From CAYJPV01 sp964372095 (lineage in GTDB: Bacteria; Acidobacteriota; Vicinamibacteria; Vicinamibacterales; JAKQTR01): a DNA stretch of 64,000 nucleotides. A model generated the notes under the pieces. It did no database searches, was not told the origin of the DNA, and saw only the letters and a list, made by a program, of their open reading frames with translations. A program made the position numbers and the translations under genes. Location of the stretch: the NCBI GenBank assembly GCA_964372095.1, contig CAYJPV010000006.1, positions 1-64,000 of the forward strand. The letters are read 5' to 3'. The first letter of the stretch is position 1. Each line of letters opens with the position of its first letter. This document shows, one piece after another, positions 16,612 through 25,468 of this stretch.

Positions 16612-19326
16612 ATGCACACATTGACACGACTCTCCACCGCCCTCGTTCTTGCTGCCCTCCTGGCAGCGGCCCCCGCGGTTGCTGATGCGCAGTCAGCGAC
16701 CGGTTCGATTGCTGGTTCTGTCGTCGATGCCGTCAGCAACGCCCCGCTCGTGGGCGTCAACGTCATCCTGGATGGCACCGCCGTCATGACCTCGACCGAT
16801 CGCGCAGGGCGTTTCCTCCTGTCCGGCGTTCCGACCGGCGACTACCAGCTGCTGGCCGTGTATCTCGGGCACAAGGAAGAACGGTCCGCCGTCTCGGTCG
16901 CCGGCGGCGCGACCCTGCGGGTGGACATCAAGCTGGCGCCGGCGACCTTCAGCGAGACGGTCACGGTGACCGCCGAACCCATTGGCGAAGGCCAGGCCCG
17001 GGCGCTGAACCAGCAGCGAACCGCCCCGACCATCATGAACGTCGTCTCCGCCGACCAGATCGGCGCGTTTCCGGATCCCAACGCCGCCGAAGCGTCGTCG
17101 CGCATCCCCGGCGTGTCGATTGCGCGAGATCAGGGAGAGGGCCGCTACATCCTCATCCGCGGCACCGAGCCCCGGCTCAACTCGGTGCTGATTGATGGCG
17201 AACGGATTCCTGCACCCGAGGGCGGCGTCCGGCAGGTCCAGCTGGATGCGGTGCCGGCGGACCAGCTCCAGTCCATCGAGGTCTCCAAGGCTTTGACGCC
17301 CGACATGGACGGCGATGCCATCGGCGGCGCGGTGAATCTCGTCACCAAACAGGCCGTGGGCAAGCCGACCCTGCTGATGTCGGCCACGGGCGGCTACAAC
17401 GCCATGCAGGAGAGCTTCGATCAGCGCATCTTCACGGCCACGGCCGGCAAGCGGTTTTCGGACGGGCGATTCGGGCTGCTGGCCGGGTTCAGCAGTTCGG
17501 CGCTGACCCGCGGTTCCGAGAACTTCGAGGTGGAGTACGACGATGGCAACCTCGATGACATGCAGTTGCGCGACTATCAGATCGAACGGGAGCGCGACGG
17601 GCTGAATGCGTCGGCTGACGTGCGTCTGGGCAACAGCGGCAGCCTGATGTTCAAGAGCATCTTTAACAAGTTCAACGACTACGAACGGAACAACCGCATC
17701 CGGTTCCGTCCACCGAACTCCCGCATCGAGCACGTCATGAAGAACCGGAACCAGAGCGATACCATCCGCTCGGTCTCGGGCTCAGGCCAGCATCTGGCCG
17801 GGCAGCGGACGACGGTCGACTACAAAGTCGCTTGGGCCCATTCCGAAGAAGACCAGCCCGACCGGCTGGACACGATCTTCCGCCAGACGAAGGTGTCGTT
17901 CTCGCCGAACGTCTCTGCCTCGTCCATCGATCCCGAGAACATCCAGCCGAACCCGTCGAAGAACGACTCCGCGACGGCCACTCTGAACGCCTGGGAGACC
18001 GAGATCTTCAACACGCAGGATCGGGACATCACCGCGTCGTTCAACGTCCGATCGGCGATCCTCCATGGAGGCACCAGCACGGCTTTCCTGAAACTCGGCG
18101 CCAAGGTGCGCGACAAGGACAAACATCGCGACTTCGAGCTGACCGCCGCGTCTCCGGCCTCGACCGTGCTGTTCCCCGCGTTGCAGGACTCAGGCTTCGA
18201 CAACAGCAAGTTCCTCGACTTCTTCCCGGCCGGCTATGCGCCGTTCCCGGGCATCAATGCCGACGCCTCGCGGGCCATGTTCAACGCGCTGCCAGCCTCA
18301 CGCCTCGAAGTGGATCACGAAGGTGACGCCGAAAACTACGATGCCACTGAGCGCGTGATCGCCGGGTACGCCCAGCTCGAGTTCTTTGTCGGCAACAAGT
18401 GGTTCATCCTGCCTGGCGTGCGCTACGAATCCACCGACATCGACTACGCCGGGTTCGACGTGCTCTACGACGGGGACGGTGACTACGCGTCGACGAAGCC
18501 GCTATCCGGCAGCAGCCGGTACGGAACGTTCATGCCGGGGCTTCACGTCAAGTACGCGGTGACGGACGCCACGAACATCCGCGCGGCCTTCACCCGAACC
18601 ATGGCGCGGCCCAACTACTACGATCTCGTGCCGTACCAGATCGTGTTCCAGGAAGACGGGGACATCGCCCGCGGAAACTCGAACCTGAAACCAACGACGT
18701 CGAACAATCTCGACGTGCTGGTGGAACACTACCTGCCCTCGGTCGGCATGGTATCCGGCGGGGTGTTCTACAAGCAGCTCACGGACTACATTTACGAATT
18801 CCGCGTGCCGGAGGTTGTATTCGGCGAAACGTACCAGGTGACGCAGCCGCGCAACGGCGACAGCGCCACGCTCTGGGGCCTCGAGGTGGCGTTCCAGAAC
18901 CAGTTCCGGAACCTGCCCAGCCCGCTGGATGGCCTCGGCCTGATGGCCAATTACACCTGGACCGATTCGTCCGCCACGTTCCCTGATCGCAGCGAAGACG
19001 CCACGCTGCCCGGCCAGTCCGCCCACCTCGGCAACGTCTCGGTGTGGTACGAACAACGCGGCTTCTCGGCCCGTGTGTCCTGGAACTTCCACGGCAAGTA
19101 CATCGACGCCGTGGGCGGGTCGCCCGCCGGCGACGTCTACTACGACAACCACAAGCAAATCGACGTCAGCCTGAGCCAGCGCATCACAAAGAACATCCGC
19201 ATCTACGCCGATGCGCTCAACCTGACCAACGAACCACTGCGCTACTACATCGGCTCGACCGACCGTCCGATCCAAGAGGAGTACTACCGCTGGTGGGCCA
19301 TGTTCGGCGTGAAGGTGAACTTCTAG
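16612..19326 (+). CDS. TonB-dependent outer-membrane receptor
   Basis: This 904-residue receptor has a signal peptide (1-26, ending VADAQS) and a carboxypeptidase-regulatory-like beta-sandwich (about 28-112, starting ATGSIAGSVVDAVSNAPLVG). The plug domain follows (about 130-250: IPGVSIARDQGEGRYILIRG, then MDGDAIGGAVNLVTK), and then a 22-strand-type barrel ending in the aromatic terminus FGVKVNF. It imports a substrate across the outer membrane using TonB energy. Its divergent phytase partner suggests an inositol-phosphate or phosphorylated ligand; the plug type (IRGTEPRLNSVLIDGERIP) is also common in sugar receptors. It is followed by btaA after only 16 nt, so it probably leads the betaine-lipid operon. 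Confidence 0.9.
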   Translation: MHTLTRLSTALVLAALLAAAPAVADAQSATGSIAGSVVDAVSNAPLVGVNVILDGTAVMTSTDRAGRFLLSGVPTGDYQLLAVYLGHKEERSAVSVAGGATLRVDIKLAPATFSETVTVTAEPIGEGQARALNQQRTAPTIMNVVSADQIGAFPDPNAAEASSRIPGVSIARDQGEGRYILIRGTEPRLNSVLIDGERIPAPEGGVRQVQLDAVPADQLQSIEVSKALTPDMDGDAIGGAVNLVTKQAVGKPTLLMSATGGYNAMQESFDQRIFTATAGKRFSDGRFGLLAGFSSSALTRGSENFEVEYDDGNLDDMQLRDYQIERERDGLNASADVRLGNSGSLMFKSIFNKFNDYERNNRIRFRPPNSRIEHVMKNRNQSDTIRSVSGSGQHLAGQRTTVDYKVAWAHSEEDQPDRLDTIFRQTKVSFSPNVSASSIDPENIQPNPSKNDSATATLNAWETEIFNTQDRDITASFNVRSAILHGGTSTAFLKLGAKVRDKDKHRDFELTAASPASTVLFPALQDSGFDNSKFLDFFPAGYAPFPGINADASRAMFNALPASRLEVDHEGDAENYDATERVIAGYAQLEFFVGNKWFILPGVRYESTDIDYAGFDVLYDGDGDYASTKPLSGSSRYGTFMPGLHVKYAVTDATNIRAAFTRTMARPNYYDLVPYQIVFQEDGDIARGNSNLKPTTSNNLDVLVEHYLPSVGMVSGGVFYKQLTDYIYEFRVPEVVFGETYQVTQPRNGDSATLWGLEVAFQNQFRNLPSPLDGLGLMANYTWTDSSATFPDRSEDATLPGQSAHLGNVSVWYEQRGFSARVSWNFHGKYIDAVGGSPAGDVYYDNHKQIDVSLSQRITKNIRIYADALNLTNEPLRYYIGSTDRPIQEEYYRWWAMFGVKVNF

Positions 19327-19342
19327 GCTCGAAGGTCACCCT

Positions 19343-20539
19343 GTGCCCCCGACACCGATCAGTCAACGCTGTTTCAACTGGATTCACGGCCACAACCTCG
19401 TCTACAACGCCTGCTGGGAGGACCCGCGCCTCGACCGCGTGGCGCTCGAACTCGGGCCGGACGACACGGTCGTGATGATTGCGTCGGCCGGGTGCAACGC
19501 CCTGGACTACGCACTCGATGGTCCGCGACAGGTGCACGCGGTCGACATCAATCCGAGACAGACCGGCCTGCTCGAGCTCAAGCAGGCCGCCATCCGGCAT
19601 CTGGACTTCGAGACGTTTTTCGACATGTTCGGCCGGGGCCGCCTGCGCCGCGTGCGCGACGCGTACCGCGACAGCCTCCGGCCGGACCTGTCGCCCTGGT
19701 CACAGCAGTATTGGGACCGGAATATCGGGTACTTCGACGACGCTGGCGGCCACCACTCGTTCTACTTCCACGGCACGTCCGGTCTGTTTGCCCGCGGCGT
19801 CAACCTCTATCTTGATCGCGTGGCCCGGGTTCGCGACGCGATCACCGCGATCCTCCATGCGGGCAGCGTGGACGAGCAGCGTCACATCTACGATAGCCGG
19901 CTCCGGCAGGCGGTGCGCCAGCGGCTGGTGCGCTGGTTGCTGGAACGGGATACCGCGCTGGCTCTGCTCGGCGTGCCGCGCCCACAGCGGGAGCATGTCG
20001 AAACAGGCCGGACCGGGGGCATCTACCAGTTCGTCGAAGAGGCGCTCGAATCGGTGTTCTCGAGGTTGCCACTGGCAGACAATTACTTCTGGCGGGTCTA
20101 CCTCACCGGGGCGTACACCAGCACGTGTTGCCCCGAGTATCTGAAACGGGAGAACTTCGCACGCCTCAAAGCAGGACTGGTCGATCGTATCCTGCCTCAC
20201 ACCGGCACGCTGACACGCTTCCTGGAACGACACAGCGGACCGGTCTCACGGTTTGTCCTGCTCGACCACATGGACTGGCTCGCCGGCACACACAGCGACG
20301 CCCTCGGTCGGGAATGGCAGGCCATCGTCGACCGTGCGGCACCGGACGCACGTATCCTGTGGCGCAGCGGTGGACGACGGACGGACTTCGTCGACGTCAT
20401 CGAACCCCTCGTCAACGGCCGGCGGCAGCGCCTGGGGGACCTGCTGTCGTACTCGAGGACGCTGGCCACATCGCTGCACGCGGTGGATCGGGTACACACG
20501 TACGGCAGCTTCCACATCGCCGACCTGGCTCTGGCGTAG
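19343..20539 (+). CDS. btaA: BtaA: S-adenosylmethionine:diacylglycerol 3-amino-3-carboxypropyltransferase
   Basis: BtaA transfers the 3-amino-3-carboxypropyl group of S-adenosylmethionine to diacylglycerol, giving diacylglyceryl-homoserine, the first step to the phosphorus-free betaine lipid DGTS. The family (DUF3419) is recognised from LVYNACWEDPRLDRVAL (residues 19-35), the cofactor loop SAGCNALDYAL, AVDINPRQTGLLELK, and later LTGAYTSTCCPEYL and LLDHMDWLA. Its 398 residues are typical. It starts 16 nt after the receptor gene and is followed 11 nt later by the methyltransferase btaB, so the standard btaAB pair is complete. Confidence 0.92.
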   Translation: MPPTPISQRCFNWIHGHNLVYNACWEDPRLDRVALELGPDDTVVMIASAGCNALDYALDGPRQVHAVDINPRQTGLLELKQAAIRHLDFETFFDMFGRGRLRRVRDAYRDSLRPDLSPWSQQYWDRNIGYFDDAGGHHSFYFHGTSGLFARGVNLYLDRVARVRDAITAILHAGSVDEQRHIYDSRLRQAVRQRLVRWLLERDTALALLGVPRPQREHVETGRTGGIYQFVEEALESVFSRLPLADNYFWRVYLTGAYTSTCCPEYLKRENFARLKAGLVDRILPHTGTLTRFLERHSGPVSRFVLLDHMDWLAGTHSDALGREWQAIVDRAAPDARILWRSGGRRTDFVDVIEPLVNGRRQRLGDLLSYSRTLATSLHAVDRVHTYGSFHIADLALA

Positions 20540-20550
20540 CGTGGAGCCAC

Positions 20551-21282
20551 ATGAGCTGGCTGTCTGACATTCGTACGCTCTATGCCCTCACCCTCGCGCC
20601 CGTCCGCGGCCAGGAACATGCCTCACGTCTCGAGTCGTTCTACGGGCGCCAGGCGCGCGACTACGATGCCTTTCGGGGACGGTTGCTGCACGGACGTCGA
20701 GCGCTCGTCCGCGCCTTGCCGATGCCCGCGGGAGGCACGTGGATCGACGTGGGCGGCGGCACGGGCTGGAATCTCGAGTCACTCGGCCCGGACATTCATC
20801 GACTCGCCAAGGTCGTGCTGGTCGATCTGTGTCGGCCACTTCTCGATGTCGCACGTCAACGGATCGCTCGCCATGGATGGCCCCATGTCCACCTGGTGCG
20901 GGCGGATGCCACGGGTCCAGTCGTCACACCTGGGTCGGCGGACGTGGTGACGTTCTCGTACGCGCTCACCATGATTCCGGACTGGTTCGCCGCGCTGGAT
21001 CGGGCGGCTGAGGCGATCAAGCCAGGAGGCTACGTGGGTGTGGTTGACTTCTACGTCTCGCGCCGGTACCCGGCGCACGGTTTGCGGGCCCACAACTGGC
21101 TGACGCGCCACGGCTGGCCTGCCTGGTTCGACCGTGACGGCGTCCGGCCATCGGCCGACCACGTGCCCTACCTCCAGTCGCGGTTCGACACCGAGGCCCT
21201 GACAGAACGGGTCAGCACGGTGCCCTGTCTGCCCGGCATCAAGGTCCCGTATTACATCTTTCTCGGGCGTCGCCGACCATGA
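20551..21282 (+). CDS. btaB: BtaB: diacylglyceryl-homoserine N-methyltransferase
   Basis: BtaB adds three methyl groups to diacylglyceryl-homoserine to complete DGTS. The class I methyltransferase fold is shown by WIDVGGGTGWNLESLG (motif I, about residue 67), VLVDLCRPLLDVAR, RADATG and FSYALTMIPDW (motif IV). The first residues (SWLSDIRTLYALTL) and the segment SRLESFYGRQARDYDAFR are typical of BtaB. Length is 243 residues. Its TGA overlaps the next ATG (ATGA), indicating coupled translation. Confidence 0.9.
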   Translation: MSWLSDIRTLYALTLAPVRGQEHASRLESFYGRQARDYDAFRGRLLHGRRALVRALPMPAGGTWIDVGGGTGWNLESLGPDIHRLAKVVLVDLCRPLLDVARQRIARHGWPHVHLVRADATGPVVTPGSADVVTFSYALTMIPDWFAALDRAAEAIKPGGYVGVVDFYVSRRYPAHGLRAHNWLTRHGWPAWFDRDGVRPSADHVPYLQSRFDTEALTERVSTVPCLPGIKVPYYIFLGRRRP

Positions 21283-21887
21283 CGCCTTTGTCCGCCTCCC
21301 GTCGGTCGGTGACCCTGGACGACGGCCCACGCACCCCCTTCGGGGTCTGCCGCTTCCTGGTCCGCCATCCTGTCTGGCTGCTGCGACAGTGGAACTGGAA
21401 GGCCGCCATCCTGAGCGCCGCTTCCCGCGGGAGTCTGTTCTTTGCCACGAACCTCCAGGCCGGCCTGGACGCGGCCGTAGCCGCGTTCCTCACCGAAACC
21501 GTGTTGCGCGGCGTGACGGCAGGCTTCTACGGCGCAACGACCCAGGCGTTCCGCCGGGCCGAACCCGCCTGGGCCGCAACGGCCACGGTGTCGGTGTTGC
21601 TGCCGGTAATGGCGCACACGCTCGAATTCGTGGTCCACTGGGTTCGCCAGACGCCTGCCCTTGGAACCAGCGTGGTCGTGTCGGTGCTGTTTACCATCGT
21701 GTCGACCCAGTTCAACCTGTTCGCGATGCGCCACGACGTGCTCATCGTCGGTGCGGGCAGCCAGTCGCTCGCGCGGGACCTGTGGCATACGCCGGGCCTG
21801 GTTCTGCGATTCGTCCGAACCATCCTGAGAGGCATCGGCGCCGCGTTCCGTGGGCGCAGAACCGGGCCGGCGCCAAGCACCCCCTGA
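21279..21887 (+). CDS. Unknown membrane protein linked to btaAB
   Basis: I do not recognise this 202-residue protein. It has at least two hydrophobic segments (about residues 95-112 and 125-150) and basic ends, so it is probably an inner-membrane protein. It overlaps btaB by 4 nt and must be cotranscribed with it. Position suggests a role in making, moving or accommodating betaine lipid, but no family motif supports this. The C-terminal 20 residues are basic and proline-rich. Confidence 0.75.
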   Translation: MTPLSASRRSVTLDDGPRTPFGVCRFLVRHPVWLLRQWNWKAAILSAASRGSLFFATNLQAGLDAAVAAFLTETVLRGVTAGFYGATTQAFRRAEPAWAATATVSVLLPVMAHTLEFVVHWVRQTPALGTSVVVSVLFTIVSTQFNLFAMRHDVLIVGAGSQSLARDLWHTPGLVLRFVRTILRGIGAAFRGRRTGPAPSTP

Positions 21888-21912
21888 CAGCCGGCAAGCC
21901 ACTCACGCATGG

Positions 21913-23031
21913 CTACCACACCCAGTAGAACGTCGCCCGCACCGCCCAGTCGTCCTTCGGTCGAGGATGACGGCCGGCCCCGGGACTGCCGTACGTGACG
22001 TACTGCACATTCGGCCCGATGCGCACGGAGGGGAGCAGGTAATGCTCATAGCCGGCGATCACCATCGTAAACGGCACCCCGTTCGACAGCGGCACGTAGT
22101 CGATGCCCGAACAGTCTGGACACGCCCCGGCGTAGCGGTCGACTCGGAGGAAGATCGAATGCCTGACCGGCTCGAGATCGAGGACAGCAAACCCCGAGAC
22201 AATGTCCAGTGTCACGTCGTTCGCGGCAGTCCCCCTGGCCGCGCGGCGCCACTGGCGCGCGTACTGGACCCCTGCGCGCCGCGTCGGGCTCCTGTACCCG
22301 GCGAACACCTGGGCCGTCATCCGGTCGGCGTCGTGCCGCCGGTGGAACTGGGCAAACACGCCTTCGACCGTGAATCCGGGGTTGGCCTCGTAGCGCGCCG
22401 CCGCACGCACGGCTTTGAAGGTATCCGTCTCCGAGTTGCTGCTGGATTCGTTGCCGAACTGCGCGGAGTACTTGACGGTGTTTGCCGCGTTGACCGGCCC
22501 GGCAACCGTCAGGCCGAAGTCGCGCGATGAATCCCATCGATACAGGTCGAGGGGGGTCTTTTCGATATGGCGCAGTCCCCACACGCTCTCGAGGTAGTCA
22601 AAGCTGAGGGTCGGCTGGATGCCGAGCGTGACCTGCTGCCGGCCATGAAACGACCACTTCAGGTACGCGTCTTTGACATAGGGCGTCAGCGCCCCGCCGG
22701 AGAGTTTGCCGTTGCTCGTCACCTCCAGGCGGACGCGCGTCGTAAACGTCCGGCTGAGGGCGTGGTCGTAGGTGAGATAGGCCCGACGGATCCAGAACCC
22801 ATGCTGGCCGTCGAACCTGGCGTCGTTATTCGCGGCAAAGTAGTAGTAGTCGCCGAACACGTAGCCGCTGAGTTTCCAGGGCGCCGGAGGCGGCGGAGCT
22901 GGCGGAGTCGGGGCCGGGGCCGGCTCCGACATCCCAGTTCCACGGCTCTGCGCGGCCACGGGCGTGGGCCCGCAGGCGACAAACGTCGCGGTCAGAGCAG
23001 CTGCCAGTGCGAGTCGGCCGACTGGGAACAC
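21913..23031 (-). CDS. Porin-like outer-membrane beta-barrel protein
   Basis: A signal sequence ends near PVAAQS (about residue 28) and is followed by a Pro/Ala-rich linker (about residues 35-52). The rest is a 16-strand-type barrel with alternating aromatic strands, starting WKLSGYVFGDYYYFA and ending in the aromatic C terminus TFYWVW needed for outer-membrane insertion. Strand sequences such as GFWIRRAYLTYDHALS and VTLGIQPTLSFDYLE resemble the phosphate-selective porin O/P family. Phosphate specificity is inferred from context and from the three 11-bp-phased repeats upstream. The GTG at 23031 has GGGGAG upstream. A conserved CPDC pair lies near the C-terminal third. Confidence 0.8.
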   Translation of the reverse strand: MFPVGRLALAAALTATFVACGPTPVAAQSRGTGMSEPAPAPTPPAPPPPAPWKLSGYVFGDYYYFAANNDARFDGQHGFWIRRAYLTYDHALSRTFTTRVRLEVTSNGKLSGGALTPYVKDAYLKWSFHGRQQVTLGIQPTLSFDYLESVWGLRHIEKTPLDLYRWDSSRDFGLTVAGPVNAANTVKYSAQFGNESSSNSETDTFKAVRAAARYEANPGFTVEGVFAQFHRRHDADRMTAQVFAGYRSPTRRAGVQYARQWRRAARGTAANDVTLDIVSGFAVLDLEPVRHSIFLRVDRYAGACPDCSGIDYVPLSNGVPFTMVIAGYEHYLLPSVRIGPNVQYVTYGSPGAGRHPRPKDDWAVRATFYWVW

Positions 23032-23092
23032 GTCTGGATCTCCCCGGGCGGGATGAGCCCCGCGTTGACGGATCCCAGATTACGAAGGGGAT

Positions 23093-23119
23093 GTTGCGCG
23101 AACGTTGCACGGATGTTGC
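23093..23119 (-). promoter_or_regulatory. Triple 11-bp direct repeat (candidate Pho box) upstream of the porin
   Basis: GTTGC occurs at 23093, 23104 and 23115, exactly 11 bp apart each time, with flanking similarity (ATGTTGCGC, ACGTTGCAC, ATGTTGCGT). Read toward the porin gene the half-site is GCAAC. Three helically phased direct repeats are characteristic of OmpR/PhoB-family binding sites. The array lies 62-88 bp upstream of the porin start and about 80 bp upstream of the divergent methyltransferase. Confidence 0.6.
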
Positions 23120-23185
23120 GTGCGTGTAAACCCTCGCCGAGCCTGAGAGCCGCCTGAGCGCCGGTGGCCTCGCCCCGCCTCGTCG

Positions 23186-23191
23186 TACAAT
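23186..23191 (+). promoter_or_regulatory. -10 element for a near-leaderless methyltransferase mRNA
   Basis: TACAAT at 23186-23191 overlaps the first possible ATG (23190). Transcription from it would begin near 23198-23202, so the second ATG at 23202 is probably the true start and the mRNA would have almost no leader. No good -35 is visible. Confidence 0.4.
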
Positions 23192-23201
23192 GGCGGGCAC
23201 C

Positions 23202-23855
23202 ATGGCCGACTTGATCGACAGCCGCGTGGCGGCCTACCTCGCCGCGCTGACGCCCGAACCGGATGTCCTGGCGCGCGTCCGCGCGCGCTGCGCCGCCGAC
23301 TCGATTCCCGCCGTCCATCCGGCGACGGCCCGTGTCTTGCACGTGCTCGCCTCGTTGCTCCCCGCACGGCGGGTCTTCGAGATCGGCACGGGCTACGGAC
23401 TGTCGGGGCTGGCCGTGGCCCTGGCAGGCCCCGCGGACCTGCTGCTGACCGTCGAACGCGACGCCACGCGAGCCGGCGTGGCGCGCGGCCACTTCCTGGA
23501 GGCCGGCCTCGACACCCGCGCCACGGTCATGGTGGGCGAAGCCACGCGGCTCGTGCACAAAGTTGCCGGGCCGTTCGACCTCATCATCCAGGACGGCGAG
23601 AAAGCCGGCTACGGCCCCGTGCTCGACCGCCTGGTTCCGCTGCTGCGACCGGGCGGCGTGCTGGTCTCGGACAATATCCTGTGGGCCGGAGACGTGGTGC
23701 CGGGATTCTCCGACGCGCCCGTGCACAGCCCGGCCACGGCCGACGCCATCCGCGTCTACAACCAGCGCCTTGCCGGGGACCGCCGCCTGCGGACCGCATT
23801 CCTGCCGGTCGGCGACGGCCTGGCCGTGTCGGTGCGCGTAGAGGGAACACCATGA
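23202..23855 (+). CDS. SAM-dependent O-methyltransferase (COMT/YrrM-like)
   Basis: The 217-residue protein has a Rossmann methyltransferase core: VFEIGTGYGLSGLAVAL (motif I), LLTVERDATRAGVAR, FDLIIQDGEKAGYGPVLD with the catalytic-metal Asp, and VLVSDNILWAGDV. This is the pattern of class I O-methyltransferases related to catechol O-methyltransferase. The acceptor is unknown. I preferred the ATG at 23202 over 23190 because the latter is part of the -10 sequence. It overlaps the downstream amidase gene by 4 nt (ATGA). Confidence 0.85.
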   Translation: MADLIDSRVAAYLAALTPEPDVLARVRARCAADSIPAVHPATARVLHVLASLLPARRVFEIGTGYGLSGLAVALAGPADLLLTVERDATRAGVARGHFLEAGLDTRATVMVGEATRLVHKVAGPFDLIIQDGEKAGYGPVLDRLVPLLRPGGVLVSDNILWAGDVVPGFSDAPVHSPATADAIRVYNQRLAGDRRLRTAFLPVGDGLAVSVRVEGTP

Positions 23856-25468
23856 CCGTCGATCGATGGCTCACCGCCGCCTGCGCGGACGCCGACCATC
23901 GGGACCTGCCGGAGCTCAAGCCGCTGCTGTCGGCCCTGGCCGGCGCCATGACGGCCTTGCGCCGCGAGGACTGGAATGAGGATGCGGCGGGCGCGGCGCC
24001 CCCCGAAGCCGTGAGCCCGGGGCTTCAGGACCCGGATGCGGGGCCGCGGCCGCCGATGCGGGACGCGAAGGGGGAAGGTCCGGGGCTCCAGGTGGCCGGG
24101 CGGAGCGCTGACGTGCCACTGCACCGGCGGTCCATTGCAGAACTGGCGCCGCTCATCGCGTCGGGGGCACTCTCATCGGAGACGTTGACCCAGGCGTGCC
24201 TGGGAGAGATCGACACCCACAACGCCGAGTTGCGCGCCTTCATCACCGTGACCGCTGACGAAGCCCTGGCGCACGCCCGGGCCCTGGACGCCGAGACAGC
24301 AGCGGGCCGCACTCGCGGTCCGCTGCATGGCATCCCGATCTCGCTGAAGGATCTCATCGACCAGCGCGGGGTGCCCACGACGGCCGCATCCCGCGTGCGG
24401 GACGGCCACGTCGCCGCAGACGACGCGCCGGTGACCCGCCGCCTCCGCGACGCCGGCGCGGTGCTGATCGGCAAGACGAACCTGCACGAGTTCGCGTTCG
24501 GCACGACGAGCGACGAGACGGCCTACGGCCCGGTCCGCAATCCCCACGACCCCTCCCGCTCGCCGGGCGGTTCGAGCGGCGGATCCGCGGCCGCCATCGT
24601 GACGGGGATGTCGGTCGCATCGATCGGCACCGACACCGGCGGGTCGATTCGTATTCCGTCGGCGGCCTGCGGGACGGTGGGGCTGAAACCCACCTGGGAC
24701 GAAATCCCGGCGGCGGGCGTCGTGCCGCTCAGCCGATCCCTCGATCACGTGGGACCGCTCGCTCGCACGGTCACCGACGCGTGGTTGTTGTACCTCGTGC
24801 TGAAGGGTGAAGCCGCCGCCGCCGCGTGGCCGCTGCCCGCACGCGCCCACGTGCGTGGGTGGCGCATCGGCGTACCGGGCCCGTACTTCCTCGATATCCT
24901 GGATGACGACGTACGGGCGCGGTTTTCGGACACGCGGGCGCGCCTGACGCACGCGGGCGCGCACGTAACGGATGTCGTGATCCCCCACGCGGCCATCACC
25001 GCGCCGGTGTACTCCCTGACGTCGTTGCCGGAAGCATCGGCCTACCACGCGTCCGTGGTGGCGGCACACCCGGACCGCTACACCCCGAACGTCCGCCTGC
25101 GGATTGAGATGGGACGATACCTGCTGGCTGAAGACCAGGCCCGCGCCCAGCTCGGGCGCGATACGCTGCGGAGGGAGGTCGATGCGGCGCTGGCGGGCTG
25201 TGACGCCCTGGCCGTGCCGACGCTCCCGATTCCTGCGGCGCCGGTCGGTGCGGCGTCGGTCGACGTGGCCGGCCGGCAGGAATCGGTGCGCAGCCTGATG
25301 CTGAGACTGACGCAACTGTTCAATCTCACGGGCCACCCGGCGATCTCGTTGCCCATGGGTCGCACGGAGGCAGGCTTGCCCTGCGGGCTGCAGTTGGTCG
25401 GGCGCCGACATCAGACCGAGGCGCTGCTCGCCGGCGCGGCGGCGTGCGAAGCCGTGATCGGGAGTTAG
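23852..25468 (+). CDS. Amidase-signature hydrolase
   Basis: The Ser-cisSer-Lys amidase fold is clear. The catalytic Lys is in PISLKDLID (about residue 165), the cis-Ser in SPGGSSGGSAAAI (about 235), and the nucleophile Ser in GTDTGGSIRIPSA (about 262). The last part (LFNLTGHPAISLPMG and LPCGLQLVGRR) is also typical. The first ~75 residues are low complexity and rich in Pro, Gly and Asp, unlike relatives. It could act on amides or carbamoyl groups; it is not in a gatCAB context, so tRNA amidotransferase function is unlikely. It starts in an ATGA overlap with the methyltransferase gene. Confidence 0.88.
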   Translation: MTVDRWLTAACADADHRDLPELKPLLSALAGAMTALRREDWNEDAAGAAPPEAVSPGLQDPDAGPRPPMRDAKGEGPGLQVAGRSADVPLHRRSIAELAPLIASGALSSETLTQACLGEIDTHNAELRAFITVTADEALAHARALDAETAAGRTRGPLHGIPISLKDLIDQRGVPTTAASRVRDGHVAADDAPVTRRLRDAGAVLIGKTNLHEFAFGTTSDETAYGPVRNPHDPSRSPGGSSGGSAAAIVTGMSVASIGTDTGGSIRIPSAACGTVGLKPTWDEIPAAGVVPLSRSLDHVGPLARTVTDAWLLYLVLKGEAAAAAWPLPARAHVRGWRIGVPGPYFLDILDDDVRARFSDTRARLTHAGAHVTDVVIPHAAITAPVYSLTSLPEASAYHASVVAAHPDRYTPNVRLRIEMGRYLLAEDQARAQLGRDTLRREVDAALAGCDALAVPTLPIPAAPVGAASVDVAGRQESVRSLMLRLTQLFNLTGHPAISLPMGRTEAGLPCGLQLVGRRHQTEALLAGAAACEAVIGS

